A program made the position numbers and the translations under genes. The notes below the pieces were generated by a model, which saw only the letters and a list, made by a program, of their open reading frames with translations, ran no database searches and was not told the origin of the DNA. DNA of 40,819 nt from Muribaculaceae bacterium (GTDB taxonomy: Bacteria; Bacteroidota; Bacteroidia; Bacteroidales; Muribaculaceae). The stretch spans positions 1 through 40,819 of the forward strand of contig JAGCRW010000120.1 of assembly GCA_017964485.1 (NCBI GenBank), in the 5' to 3' direction. Below are positions 15,692-22,987 of the stretch, piece by piece (the first letter of the stretch is position 1; each line of letters opens with the position of its first letter).

Positions 15692-17695
15692 TTACTTAAC
15701 TATGACTTTCTTGCCGCCCACGATGTAGATACCGCTTGGCAGGCCGGTAGTTGCCTCGCTGCGCTCTATGTTTTGGCGCAGGAGCTGTCCGTTCACGTTA
15801 TAAACATCTACTGGACCGTTGTCGGCAGTATCGATGTTGATGTCTTTAACACCAGTAGTGGTGCCAACCTCTACGTCAACGTCGCCAATCTCATGCACGA
15901 GCTCGGTGGGCTCTACGGCGATTATGTTGTCAATGGAGATGGTCTCGTTGCCAGTGAAGTAGTCATCGGCCTTGACAGTGATGTTAAACAGAGTGCCCTT
16001 ATTGCCATTGATTGTAGTGGCGCTGTGAACAAGGATTCTCCACTTGCCTGGCTCAATCTCATTGAAGCCCATCGCCATGTTGCTTGTGCGACTGGTGGCT
16101 GTAACGTTGTTGATAGTCAGGCCCTGTGGCATAGTGATGTCGAGCTGCAATGCGGCAAACTGTGCGCTGTTGCGCATCTCAATATCCATGGTGTGAGTCT
16201 TGCCGGCCTCGATAACAAAACCATCAGCAAATATGATGTCGTTGCTGTCGAAAGTCTTCTTGTTGCGGCCAGGTACATTCTCGTTGCCGAGCAGAATGTT
16301 ATAAATGCAGGTGATATCAGCAGCAGTGACTACGCCGTCTCCGTTCACGTCAGCTGTGTCCATGAAGTCGGTGGAGTTGCCCAACAAGATGTCATAAACG
16401 CATGTGACGTCTGATGCGGAGACATAACCGTCCTGGTTCACGTCGCCAAAGATGCCATGTGGCTCTTCTTCCGACCAAACGAGGAATCGGCTCCATTGGT
16501 CGGCAGTGCTATAAGCCTCATAGCTGTCTTGTGGTACTTTCAACGGGATTGTGGCTTGCTTAACGCCGAGCCACACTTCTTCGCCAAGCTCAGGCACCTC
16601 AATTGCTTTGCTAGTAAGCTCTTGAAGGTCAATCATGCCCGCCATTGCTTGGTCGCCAATGTAGGCAGTGGTGCTAGGCAAGGTGAGCGTGGTGATTGGG
16701 GTGTTGTAAAGTGCATACTTGCCGATGTGCTGCACTTGTGTGTTTTCGGTAACATTGTTGCTCACGGCAGTACCAGCAAGCAGAAATTCGGCGATGGTAT
16801 CGCATGCCGCATTGGGGACATAAGAGGTGAGTTCGGTGGCATAATAGAAAGCGCCTTTGCCCACATGACTATTGTTGGCGGGAATCGTTGCGCTCACTTG
16901 CTTTGACTGTGCAAATGCCCAATCACCGATGTCGGTAATGTTGGTTGCCTCAAAGTTGAAGTTGCTAATTCTTGAGCCAAGGAAAGCTTCCTTGCCGATG
17001 TGGGTTATATTGTTGCCGTTGCTGAACACGAAATTGTAAATTCGTGAGGTGCCTTTGAAGGCTCGGTCGCCAATGGCAGTCACGTTGGGGCCTATTGTCA
17101 CATTGTTAAGGGAAGTACAGCCCTCAAATGCGCAACTGGGAATCTCCATTGGGCTGTCAGGAGTGATAGTTGCTAAAGAAAGAGTTGTGATATTGGAAAA
17201 CGCACCTTTACCCATAAATTTTACGCTGGCTGGCAGGTAAAGTCGGCTTATTTTTGCGCCCGAGAAAGCGTAGGCTGCAATGGAGTCAATGCCCTCAGGG
17301 AAGGTGAAATTTGTTAACTGGTTGCATCCTGCAAATGCTGCCATGCCAATGGCACGCGTGCCGGCGGGGAGGGTTATTTCTGTGATTCTCTTGCCGAAGA
17401 ATGACATGGGTGGAATGCAGTTTTCTGGGTAATCCACCTCGTTGTTAAATAGCGGTTGTGTGTGGTTGCTGTAACCAACTATAGTAGCGCCCGAGAGGTC
17501 TACTATGGTGAGAGCATCTAGATCGTTGTAGATGAACATGAAGTCGCGTGCGTCCATTTGTCCTGTCACTGTTAGCGACGTGATGCTGGTGTCGTCGATC
17601 AGGTTGGCGAGGTTGCCTGGAGTACACTCCACTTCAAGTGCCCAACTTGCTGTGGCACTAATTAATAACGCTATTGAGAGCAATATTTTTTTCAT
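15692..17695 (-). CDS. BspA-like LRR protein with dockerin and cohesin-like domains (copy C)
   Basis: 667 residues from the ATG at 17695. The in-frame GTG at 17722 would put nine charged residues before the signal peptide, so the ATG is preferred. Signal peptide MKKILLSIALLISATASWA, N-terminal domain, LRR_5 repeats (about 105-385), dockerin pair from residue 417 with complete calcium loops (DVNQDGYVSASD and DVNGDGVVTAAD), a cohesin-like domain (about 488-610), and a T9SS-type tail (VYNVNGQLLRQN, GIYIVGGKKVIVK). The nearly identical tails of B and C indicate recent duplication. Probably secreted and surface-attached by T9SS; the binding target is unknown. Confidence 0.86.
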   Translation of the reverse strand: MKKILLSIALLISATASWALEVECTPGNLANLIDDTSITSLTVTGQMDARDFMFIYNDLDALTIVDLSGATIVGYSNHTQPLFNNEVDYPENCIPPMSFFGKRITEITLPAGTRAIGMAAFAGCNQLTNFTFPEGIDSIAAYAFSGAKISRLYLPASVKFMGKGAFSNITTLSLATITPDSPMEIPSCAFEGCTSLNNVTIGPNVTAIGDRAFKGTSRIYNFVFSNGNNITHIGKEAFLGSRISNFNFEATNITDIGDWAFAQSKQVSATIPANNSHVGKGAFYYATELTSYVPNAACDTIAEFLLAGTAVSNNVTENTQVQHIGKYALYNTPITTLTLPSTTAYIGDQAMAGMIDLQELTSKAIEVPELGEEVWLGVKQATIPLKVPQDSYEAYSTADQWSRFLVWSEEEPHGIFGDVNQDGYVSASDVTCVYDILLGNSTDFMDTADVNGDGVVTAADITCIYNILLGNENVPGRNKKTFDSNDIIFADGFVIEAGKTHTMDIEMRNSAQFAALQLDITMPQGLTINNVTATSRTSNMAMGFNEIEPGKWRILVHSATTINGNKGTLFNITVKADDYFTGNETISIDNIIAVEPTELVHEIGDVDVEVGTTTGVKDINIDTADNGPVDVYNVNGQLLRQNIERSEATTGLPSGIYIVGGKKVIVK

Positions 17696-17914
17696 GTCTT
17701 TTGTGTATTTTTCTTTGTTCACGTTAGGGCATAGTTTGCCTTATAAAAATAAACGTAACGCATGGCCGCTTTATTATATTTAAGGTATATTTTTTCAGTT
17801 TATGGTTGATTGGAGAAGTTATTGGACGCAGATTGTGATAGAGAATGGTTTTCTCCCTTCTCTTGGCATTTATTGTGAGAAAAAATGGTATTGTGCTTTG
17901 TCTGCTAATCAATA

Positions 17915-17945
17915 GTGGTAGTGCTTCAAGGAGAAACACTACCAC
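17915..17945 (-). terminator. Hairpin after the DUF932-like gene
   Basis: GTGGTAGTG (17915-17923) pairs perfectly with CACTACCAC (17937-17945), with a 13-base loop, 9 bases after the stop codon. There is no T-tract, so termination strength is uncertain. The rest of 17696-17914 holds no gene I can support. Confidence 0.5.
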
Positions 17946-17953
17946 AATGTTTC

Positions 17954-19006
17954 TTACCCATTCAGCGTAAGCCTGGGTTTTAGGTCTCGTTCTTTGTCAA
18001 GGAGGTTCATGCTTTGGATTAGGATGGCTGTGCGGCGTGGGTCGCGTTGAGTTAGTTGTGTGCTGTGTGTTGCAAATTCTGTAAGGTTGTTGTAGAGTTT
18101 CCACACGTTGAGGTTGCCTTCGGCGAAGGCCATGTTTTTCGCATTAATACGATGTCCTGCTTCTTTGTATTCCTTCACTAGCTCCTTGTATGGCACATAT
18201 TCCTCGGCTACGACATCCTCCACGCCGTTATTGAGCAGCAGTTCTTTGGCGGTTTTCATCTCTCGCAGTGATGCTGTGCACCTTGCCGCTTCAATCACTT
18301 TCTCTTGCAGCGTTGTCAAGTTGTTGCTCATTAGCAGTTGGTTGTCAGGTAGATAGAGCATATCAGACAGCACATGTGGCGATGCAGTAGAGGTGCGTGC
18401 CATGTTCTCGTTGATGATGCGCGTCATGCCATTGGTGCACACCAGCCTGATGTAGAAATTGTCCAAAGCCATTTGTCCTGGTCGCCATGAGAGTAACATG
18501 CCGTTTGAGATGATTTCGTCGCCTTTAAACAGCATGTGGTACTGCGGGTTGACTGCCGTGAGCATAAGATGGATTTTGTTGTCGCGAAACTCCATCTTAT
18601 AGGGCAGATAGTCGTTGCGGTCCATAAACATATCTGCAAAGTCGAAGAACGTCTGCGGCACAATCATGTGTTCGCCAATGCGTTCCACACTCTGCACCAT
18701 CCCCGTTGTGGGATTGGCTTGCAAAACGACCTTCTTGCCGGGCTTTACCGACCTGCCCAAATAGTTGCGCAGGTTGGTGGCACCTTTGTCGCCATAGTAT
18801 TTCCTTACTTGCCCAACCTGCTGACTGTTAGTACCAATGATTTTGTCGAGCCTTCTTGCTACATCGGGAATCACCTCGACCGTCATTCCCGCTACGTTGT
18901 AGTGTTTGTCGTCAAGTGCCTCAATATCCTCGACCGCTGCTTCGCGGAAGCACATAGGGCGGTTGAGGAAAGCATCACGTTGTTTTTGATATTCAGTTGT
19001 TTCCAT
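17954..19006 (-). CDS. DUF932-like (phage/plasmid-type) protein
   Basis: 350 residues, no signal peptide, cytoplasmic. The segment GDEIISNGMLL...RLVCTNGM (residues 162-194) matches the core of the DUF932 / TIGR03299 family, which is found on phages and plasmids and often near recombination or single-strand-DNA genes. The first half (IPDVARRLDKIIGTN, LRNYLGRSVKPGKK) and the helical C-terminus (about 235-350) are typical in length. Its ATG lies inside the last codons of the RadA-like gene (14-base overlap), so the two are translationally coupled and probably act together. The molecular function is unknown; the family call rests on motif memory only. Confidence 0.68.
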   Translation of the reverse strand: METTEYQKQRDAFLNRPMCFREAAVEDIEALDDKHYNVAGMTVEVIPDVARRLDKIIGTNSQQVGQVRKYYGDKGATNLRNYLGRSVKPGKKVVLQANPTTGMVQSVERIGEHMIVPQTFFDFADMFMDRNDYLPYKMEFRDNKIHLMLTAVNPQYHMLFKGDEIISNGMLLSWRPGQMALDNFYIRLVCTNGMTRIINENMARTSTASPHVLSDMLYLPDNQLLMSNNLTTLQEKVIEAARCTASLREMKTAKELLLNNGVEDVVAEEYVPYKELVKEYKEAGHRINAKNMAFAEGNLNVWKLYNNLTEFATHSTQLTQRDPRRTAILIQSMNLLDKERDLKPRLTLNG

Positions 19007-19850
19007 TTGTAGTGATTTTTGTGTTTATAACATTATCAAATTGATTAGCAAATTCACGAATCTGTGAGGAGATGTTGCTGTGAGTGTGTCGCAGGCGGCG
19101 CTCCTCGTTGAAACGGCGCTCGTTGTAGTTCACGTCGCCTGCGGTGCTGAGGCTGAAGTAGAGCTTTACGCCCACGTCGCCGCGGCGGTGCTTTGAGAAG
19201 ATGATGTAGCGGTCGCTGAACACGTTCTTGGGGTTGTCGAGGCGCAGCTCCATCATTGCCGAGATCATGTGCTTAAGGCGATTGGTTCCCATAAAGTTGC
19301 CACGCTTGGTTACCTGTTGGATGGTGAGAAACGTGGTGTTCTTTTTAGCTTCGTTCATTGCCTTGTTGTGCCTTTTGATGAGCGAGAGCAGGTAGGTCTC
19401 GGCCTGGTGCGAGGTAATGTTCTCTTCCTCCTTGATGATGCCCTGCAGCTCGTTGAACGAGTCAATCGCCACAATATCCCAGCCCTTGTTGAGCTGCTCC
19501 TGCAGCAGTGGCAGATGCCGTTTCTTGCCGTCGATGTCGGGTTCGATGAACATGATGTCGATGTCGCCAAATTTGGGGAATCGATGCACATAGACGGCGA
19601 GGTCTATCTCGTTCATCTCGGCGCTGATAAACAGCACCTTAGCCTCAGGTGCATACTTCATGACATTGGCGAGCAAGTCGAGAATCACGGTGGTCTTGCC
19701 CACTCCTGGGTCGCCAACTACCATGTAGTTCACTCCCTTAGGCAGGCCACGGTAGGAGCACAGTAGCTCGTCAAGCACTGTTCCAGTGGTGTAGTTGGCA
19801 AACAGCGAAGCCCTTAGCTTCATGTCGCGCATTTTCACAATAGTTTCCAT
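18993..19850 (-). CDS. Minimal RadA-like RecA-fold ATPase
   Basis: 285 residues, cytoplasmic. Walker A GDPGVGKTT (46-54), ISAEM (75-79) with a probable catalytic Glu78, Walker B IVAIDS (Asp130), then TIQQVTKRGNFMGTNRLKHM (177-195), which aligns with the VTKEG...G...LEHMVD region of RadA/Sms. KHRRG (220-224) stands where RadA has KNRFG. RadA's N-terminal C4 zinc finger and C-terminal Lon-like domain are both absent, so only the motor core remains. RadA promotes branch migration in recombination; whether this version does is unknown. A KaiC- or DnaB-like role is an alternative. It overlaps the DUF932-like gene and diverges from a WYL regulator. Confidence 0.78.
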   Translation of the reverse strand: METIVKMRDMKLRASLFANYTTGTVLDELLCSYRGLPKGVNYMVVGDPGVGKTTVILDLLANVMKYAPEAKVLFISAEMNEIDLAVYVHRFPKFGDIDIMFIEPDIDGKKRHLPLLQEQLNKGWDIVAIDSFNELQGIIKEEENITSHQAETYLLSLIKRHNKAMNEAKKNTTFLTIQQVTKRGNFMGTNRLKHMISAMMELRLDNPKNVFSDRYIIFSKHRRGDVGVKLYFSLSTAGDVNYNERRFNEERRLRHTHSNISSQIREFANQFDNVINTKITTNGNN

Positions 19851-19897
19851 AATCCTTTTTGTTGCTTGGTTTTTTCTTGATGCAAAGAAAACAGTGG

Positions 19898-19920
19898 ACT
19901 ATGCCAAATGACGGCATAGT
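19898..19920. promoter_or_regulatory. Inverted repeat in the RadA-like leader (possible operator)
   Basis: ACTATGCC (19898-19905) and GGCATAGT (19913-19920) form a perfect 8-bp inverted repeat with a 7-base spacer. It lies between the predicted RadA-like promoter and its ATG, in the WYL-divergent intergenic region. It could be a regulator site or an RNA hairpin. Confidence 0.4.
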
Positions 19921-19986
19921 TGTATGTTCTTTTGCATTATTTGATTATTCCTTTTCTTAAATCATTAATAAATCACTCCTTTTCTA

Positions 19987-20019
19987 CAAATTTACAAAAA
20001 AAAAATTGACCTGAGCAAT
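19987..20019 (-). promoter_or_regulatory. Promoter of the RadA-like/DUF932-like operon with A10/T10 spacer tract
   Basis: TAAATTTG on the minus strand (19987-19994) and a partial -33 ATTG (20016-20019) are 21 bases apart. Ten identical bases (19996-20005) fill half the spacer. The predicted leader is about 130 bases. Confidence 0.55.
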
Positions 20020-20102
20020 AGTGTTGGATTTTTTTTCTCAAAAAAAGACGATGTTACAGTCTATTTTTTTAGTAGCCATGTCGATGGTCAGAAATTTCTC
20101 AC

Positions 20103-20110
20103 TATATTTG
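20103..20110 (+). promoter_or_regulatory. -7 box (TATATTTG) for the WYL regulator
   Basis: TATATTTG sits 38 bases before the ATG at 20149. The -33 match at 20-base spacing is poor. Confidence 0.55.
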
Positions 20111-20148
20111 CAATCACATTAATAAAATATTGCATCGTTTAAATAATC

Positions 20149-21102
20149 ATGTCACGGAATTTATTTGCTCGGTATTTGTGGGAGATTAACACGTTGTATG
20201 ATCGTGGGCACGTCACGCTCAAGGAATTGAATCAGCTTTATCGCGATAGTTTCCTCTATGATGAGGCCGATGAGGAGGCGCGGCTTGAGCGGCGAACCAC
20301 TGGAAACGATGATGACGGGGCCATACCTCGCCGCACCTGGGACAACCACCGTCGTGAGATTGAGACCATCTTTGACGTCAACATCGAGTGCCGCAAGAGC
20401 GACAACACCTATTATATCGCTGATGACGAGGGCTACATGGCGAGCGAGATGACGCACATGATTTGCAACCACTTTGCAGTGAAGAATATGCTTGTAGAGG
20501 CCGATCATCTTAAGTCGCGTGTGATGTATGAGAACATCCCATCGGGCTATAAACATCTCACTACTGTCATTCAGGCAATGCGAGAGGGAAAGGCTCTGAA
20601 CATTGTTTATCAAAGTTTCGCGCGCGATGAGAAGACCGAGTTCGTACTGCATCCCTATTGCTTGAAAGTGTTTCGCCAGCGCTGGTATGTTGTTGGTTGG
20701 CATGAGCCGAGCGACGATGTGCGCATCTACGGTCTCGACCGAGTGGATAGTATGACGATTACCACGAAGAAGTTCACAATGCCCGCAAACTTCGACCCGC
20801 AAGAGTACTTTGAGGACTCGTTTGGAGTGTTCCGCAACGACGGTGTGGCGGTAGAGACGGTGCGATTGCGTGCCAATGACGAGGAGCGCGCCTACCTTCG
20901 TTCGCTACCGTTGCACCACTCGCAGCAAGAGGTTGAGATAGGGGAGGACTACTCGGTGTTTGAGTGGCGGCTCCGCCCGTCGTTCGACTTCAAGCAGGCA
21001 ATCCTCGCTATGGGTGCAAATGTAGAAGTCCTTGAGCCGCAATGGCTACGAGAGGATTTGCGCCAAAAACTCACCGAGATGCTGAATCTTTACACCCCTT
21101 AA
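20149..21102 (+). CDS. WYL-domain transcriptional regulator
   Basis: 317 residues. An N-terminal DNA-binding region (about 1-95; a winged-helix variant with RRTWDNHRREIETIFDV) is followed by a WYL domain: EGKALNIVYQSF, HPYCLKVFRQRWYVVGW (RWYVVG 178-183) and IYGLDRVDSM, then the WCX C-terminal extension (about 230-315). WYL proteins sense ligands, often single-stranded nucleic acid or nucleotides, and control DNA-damage and phage-defence genes in several phyla. Here it is divergent from the RadA-like/DUF932-like operon, 298 bp apart, which makes that operon its most likely target (inference). Confidence 0.9.
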   Translation: MSRNLFARYLWEINTLYDRGHVTLKELNQLYRDSFLYDEADEEARLERRTTGNDDDGAIPRRTWDNHRREIETIFDVNIECRKSDNTYYIADDEGYMASEMTHMICNHFAVKNMLVEADHLKSRVMYENIPSGYKHLTTVIQAMREGKALNIVYQSFARDEKTEFVLHPYCLKVFRQRWYVVGWHEPSDDVRIYGLDRVDSMTITTKKFTMPANFDPQEYFEDSFGVFRNDGVAVETVRLRANDEERAYLRSLPLHHSQQEVEIGEDYSVFEWRLRPSFDFKQAILAMGANVEVLEPQWLREDLRQKLTEMLNLYTP

Positions 21103-21140
21103 GGTTTTACACCGCCTAAAACCCTCTGAAATTTTTTTTT
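21103..21140 (+). terminator. Probable terminator after the WYL gene
   Basis: GGTTTT/AAAACC (21103-21108 with 21118-21123) forms a short stem followed, 8 bases later, by nine T residues (21132-21140). Confidence 0.45.
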
Positions 21141-21221
21141 CTACATTTTTATATGGCTGTGCTGTGTTCTGGCACAGTTGTTGCTGTATTTTGCATCAAG
21201 AAACTTAAAAACATTGGAATT

Positions 21222-21518
21222 ATGCAGACAACTTTATTAGGAAAATTGAAAAATGCGCTTGCCGAGGGCGAGCTTAACAGTGATGTGAGGGGTGATGTGC
21301 TGGTTAAAATTCTGAATATCATAACCGACAACGACAGCTGCAAACTTGGGCTTGGAACTGATCAGTTGCTTGACGCGGCTGAGTATGCGTTAAATCTGTT
21401 TCTTGTGGGATGGAAGAGCTTTGTTACTAAAGCTAACAATGAGGCTGAATTACACAGGAAACTCTATGTCTTGTGCCTCAACGCGTGCCAAATAGAGAGA
21501 CGCAGGACGCGATTTTAG
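21222..21518 (+). CDS. Small protein of unknown function (98 aa)
   Basis: 98 residues from the ATG at 21222 (MQTTLLGKLKNALAEG). The longer frame from 21153 starts with a hydrophobic stretch that overlaps likely non-coding sequence. It appears wholly helical and soluble, with acidic and basic stretches and a basic end (ERRRTRF). I do not recognise a family. It is followed 40 bp later by a 47-residue membrane peptide in the same direction, and lies 119 bp after the WYL gene. It may belong with the neighbouring RadA-like module or be an independent small operon; nothing in the sequence decides this. Confidence 0.6.
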   Translation: MQTTLLGKLKNALAEGELNSDVRGDVLVKILNIITDNDSCKLGLGTDQLLDAAEYALNLFLVGWKSFVTKANNEAELHRKLYVLCLNACQIERRRTRF

Positions 21519-21558
21519 GAGGACTAGGAGAGCGGTAACTTTTTAACAAGCAAAGACT

Positions 21559-21702
21559 ATGTTCTCGATTTTGTTTGGATTCATATTGGGTTTTGTGCTG
21601 ACTTTTGTGGTGGGTGGAGTGGTGGTGTTGGCTATCGCTGGCATAGGCGCTCTGCTGATAAAATTGCTTGAGTGGTTCTTTTTTGACTACCTGAATATAT
21701 GA
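21559..21702 (+). CDS. 47-residue membrane peptide
   Basis: ATG at 21559, TGA at 21700-21702. The translation starts MFSILFGFILGFVLTFVVGG and continues as one long hydrophobic segment (about residues 2-35) with Gly-rich packing, ending LEWFFFDYLNI. A purine-rich GGAGGACTAGGAG stretch lies about 25 bases upstream. It is probably a small inner-membrane protein; a toxin or a regulator of a membrane partner are possible roles, but neither is shown. A hairpin with a T-tract follows 41 bases after the stop. Confidence 0.55.
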   Translation: MFSILFGFILGFVLTFVVGGVVVLAIAGIGALLIKLLEWFFFDYLNI

Positions 21703-21743
21703 GCGCCGCCTAATCTTTAGCTACAAGAAAAATGGAAAAAATA

Positions 21744-21776
21744 CCCGGGATAATTTGTTTTTCTCGGGATTTTTTT
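21744..21776 (+). terminator. Terminator overlapping the phosphoesterase promoter
   Basis: CCCGGGA (21744-21750) pairs with TCTCGGG (21762-21768), one G-T wobble, followed by seven T residues (21770-21776). The loop contains the -33 TTTG of the next gene. Confidence 0.7.
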
Positions 21777-21785
21777 GTATCTTTG
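21754..21785 (+). promoter_or_regulatory. Promoter TTTG-N20-TATCTTTG for the phosphoesterase gene
   Basis: TTTG (21754-21757) and TATCTTTG (21778-21785) are exactly 20 bases apart. The predicted leader to the ATG at 21823 is about 30 bases. Confidence 0.78.
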
Positions 21786-21822
21786 TAGAAAGTGAATAAA
21801 ATAATAATAAACGAAAAGGAAT

Positions 21823-22584
21823 ATGAAAATAATTGTTTTGCCCGATGTTCATGGGCGCAGGTTTTGGGAAATTGCCCGTGATCGCATTGATGAGTGCGAC
21901 AAGGTTGTATTTATTGGTGACTATTTCGACCCCTACAGTTTTGAGGGAATCAGCGAGCTTGATGCCATTAAGAATTTTCGTGAGATAGAGCTCTTTGCCA
22001 AAGAGTATCCCGAGAAGGTTGTGATGCTGCTTGGCAATCACGACTTGCCGTATTTCAGTGAAGAGTATCGTGCGTTGTCGACCTACCATTGCCGTTGGTC
22101 GCCCGAGTGGCACAGCGTGATTGCCTATATGCTGGAGGCTAATCGTGAGCTGTTTAAGGTTGCGCATGTGGAGGACGACGTGCTGTTCACTCACGCCGGT
22201 TGTTCTTCGTTGTGGCTCAGGAGCATAGATTCTAAGGCGGCTTCTTTGCCCGACCTTGTGACAGAACTCAACATGCTGCCTTCTACCGAGGAAGGCTTGC
22301 GCAAGCTCTTTATGGTGTCGTATCACCGCGGCGGATGTGATGATGCAGGCTCGTGCGTATGGGCCGATGTCAATGAGTTGGTCAACGCCCCAATGGATTT
22401 ACACGTTGGCGGCAAGGCGGTGAAGCAAGTATTCGGCCACACGCTGCAAGCAGTACATGACAATTATGGCAACCTAGTGAGTGGCCCGCCCATCAGCACT
22501 CCAGCGATGAAGATGCTCGACACCCGTTGCGCTTATCTCCTCGACACTGCCACCTTTGAGCATACCGCTTTGCTTAATGTATAA
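21823..22584 (+). CDS. Calcineurin-like metallophosphoesterase
   Basis: 253 residues, cytoplasmic. The metal-binding signatures appear in order: PDVHG (Asp8, His10), GDYFD (32-36), GNHD (71-74), THAG (about residue 125) and GHTLQ near residue 205. This is the PPP-type phosphoesterase layout (Ser/Thr phosphatase, ApaH, RNA-end phosphatases). The substrate cannot be read from sequence. It has its own strong promoter, so it is transcriptionally separate from the preceding small operon. Confidence 0.9.
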   Translation: MKIIVLPDVHGRRFWEIARDRIDECDKVVFIGDYFDPYSFEGISELDAIKNFREIELFAKEYPEKVVMLLGNHDLPYFSEEYRALSTYHCRWSPEWHSVIAYMLEANRELFKVAHVEDDVLFTHAGCSSLWLRSIDSKAASLPDLVTELNMLPSTEEGLRKLFMVSYHRGGCDDAGSCVWADVNELVNAPMDLHVGGKAVKQVFGHTLQAVHDNYGNLVSGPPISTPAMKMLDTRCAYLLDTATFEHTALLNV

Positions 22585-22661
22585 TCGGCCGAGCCTGGAA
22601 TTTTGTTTTTCAGACAATTAAAAATGATTAGGAACTATTGTATGAAATGGTACGGTTTTTG

Positions 22662-22675
22662 ATACTTATAAGTAT
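22662..22675. repeat. 14-bp perfect palindrome upstream of a small basic protein
   Basis: ATACTTATAAGTAT lies 60 bases before the ATG at 22736. It could be an operator; there is no supporting promoter box nearby. Confidence 0.35.
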
Positions 22676-22735
22676 GTGTGCCCTAAATCTCGCAAGGAAG
22701 ATTAGTTATAATTAGTTTAATTGGAGTAATTTATC

Positions 22736-22918
22736 ATGAAAAAGTCAAAAATAACCAAGAGCAACGCGATGGACAAGATCATCAAGATGATATCGCGCAA
22801 CGAGCAGATGGAACGCAACGGCGGCGGCCAATGGGTCGCCACGCATCGTGTGCATAAGTCAAAGAAGCAATACTCCCGTCGCCGCTTTAAGCAGGAGACG
22901 AAGCGAGAGCTTGATTAA
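22736..22918 (+). CDS. Small basic protein (60 aa)
   Basis: 60 residues, very Lys/Arg-rich, starting MKKSKITKSNAMDKIIKMIS, with RHRVHKS-like basic stretches and ending KQETKRELD. No Cys or membrane segment. The composition suggests a nucleic-acid- or ribosome-associated peptide. I do not recognise the family. The stop codon overlaps the start of an AATGCAC-type repeat. Coding status is supported by codon-like composition and start position only. Confidence 0.5.
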   Translation: MKKSKITKSNAMDKIIKMISRNEQMERNGGGQWVATHRVHKSKKQYSRRRFKQETKRELD

Positions 22919-22940
22919 TGCACAACCACAATGCATAATG
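22917..22940. repeat. Interspersed AATGCAC/AATGCAT repeat copy
   Basis: AATGCACAACCACAATGCAT, then AATG. Same repeat type as at 2718 and 38883. It begins within the stop codon of the small basic protein gene. Confidence 0.6.
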
Positions 22941-22987
22941 GGCTGCGCCAATTGTCGCGTGCCTTGTCCGAAACGAAAAGGAGTGTG

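Noticed and set aside
15689-16414. 241-codon plus-strand frame
   Set aside because: Antisense to LRR copy C; no recognisable domain, and the GC-rich repeats of the real gene explain the open frame.
17724-17945. 73-codon minus-strand frame
   Set aside because: AT-rich, no domain, ends in the promoter-side region of LRR copy C and overlaps the hairpin of the DUF932-like gene.
19269-19766. 165-codon plus-strand frame antisense to the RadA-like gene
   Set aside because: Shadow of the real ATPase frame; no motif and no promoter.
20040-20069. Hairpin with A/T tracts in the WYL intergenic gap, suggesting an sRNA terminator
   Set aside because: The stem is only about 4 GC-containing pairs and no promoter for a short RNA could be placed; left unannotated.
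20161-20802. 213-codon minus-strand frame antisense to the WYL gene
   Set aside because: Shadow of the WYL coding sequence.
21721-22326. 201-codon minus-strand frame antisense to the phosphoesterase
   Set aside because: The opposite strand carries the complete set of metallophosphoesterase motifs and a textbook promoter.
17954-22918. Integrated mobile element or prophage
   Set aside because: No integrase, transposase, direct-repeat ends or tRNA target could be found, so only a phage-like origin of single genes is suggested.
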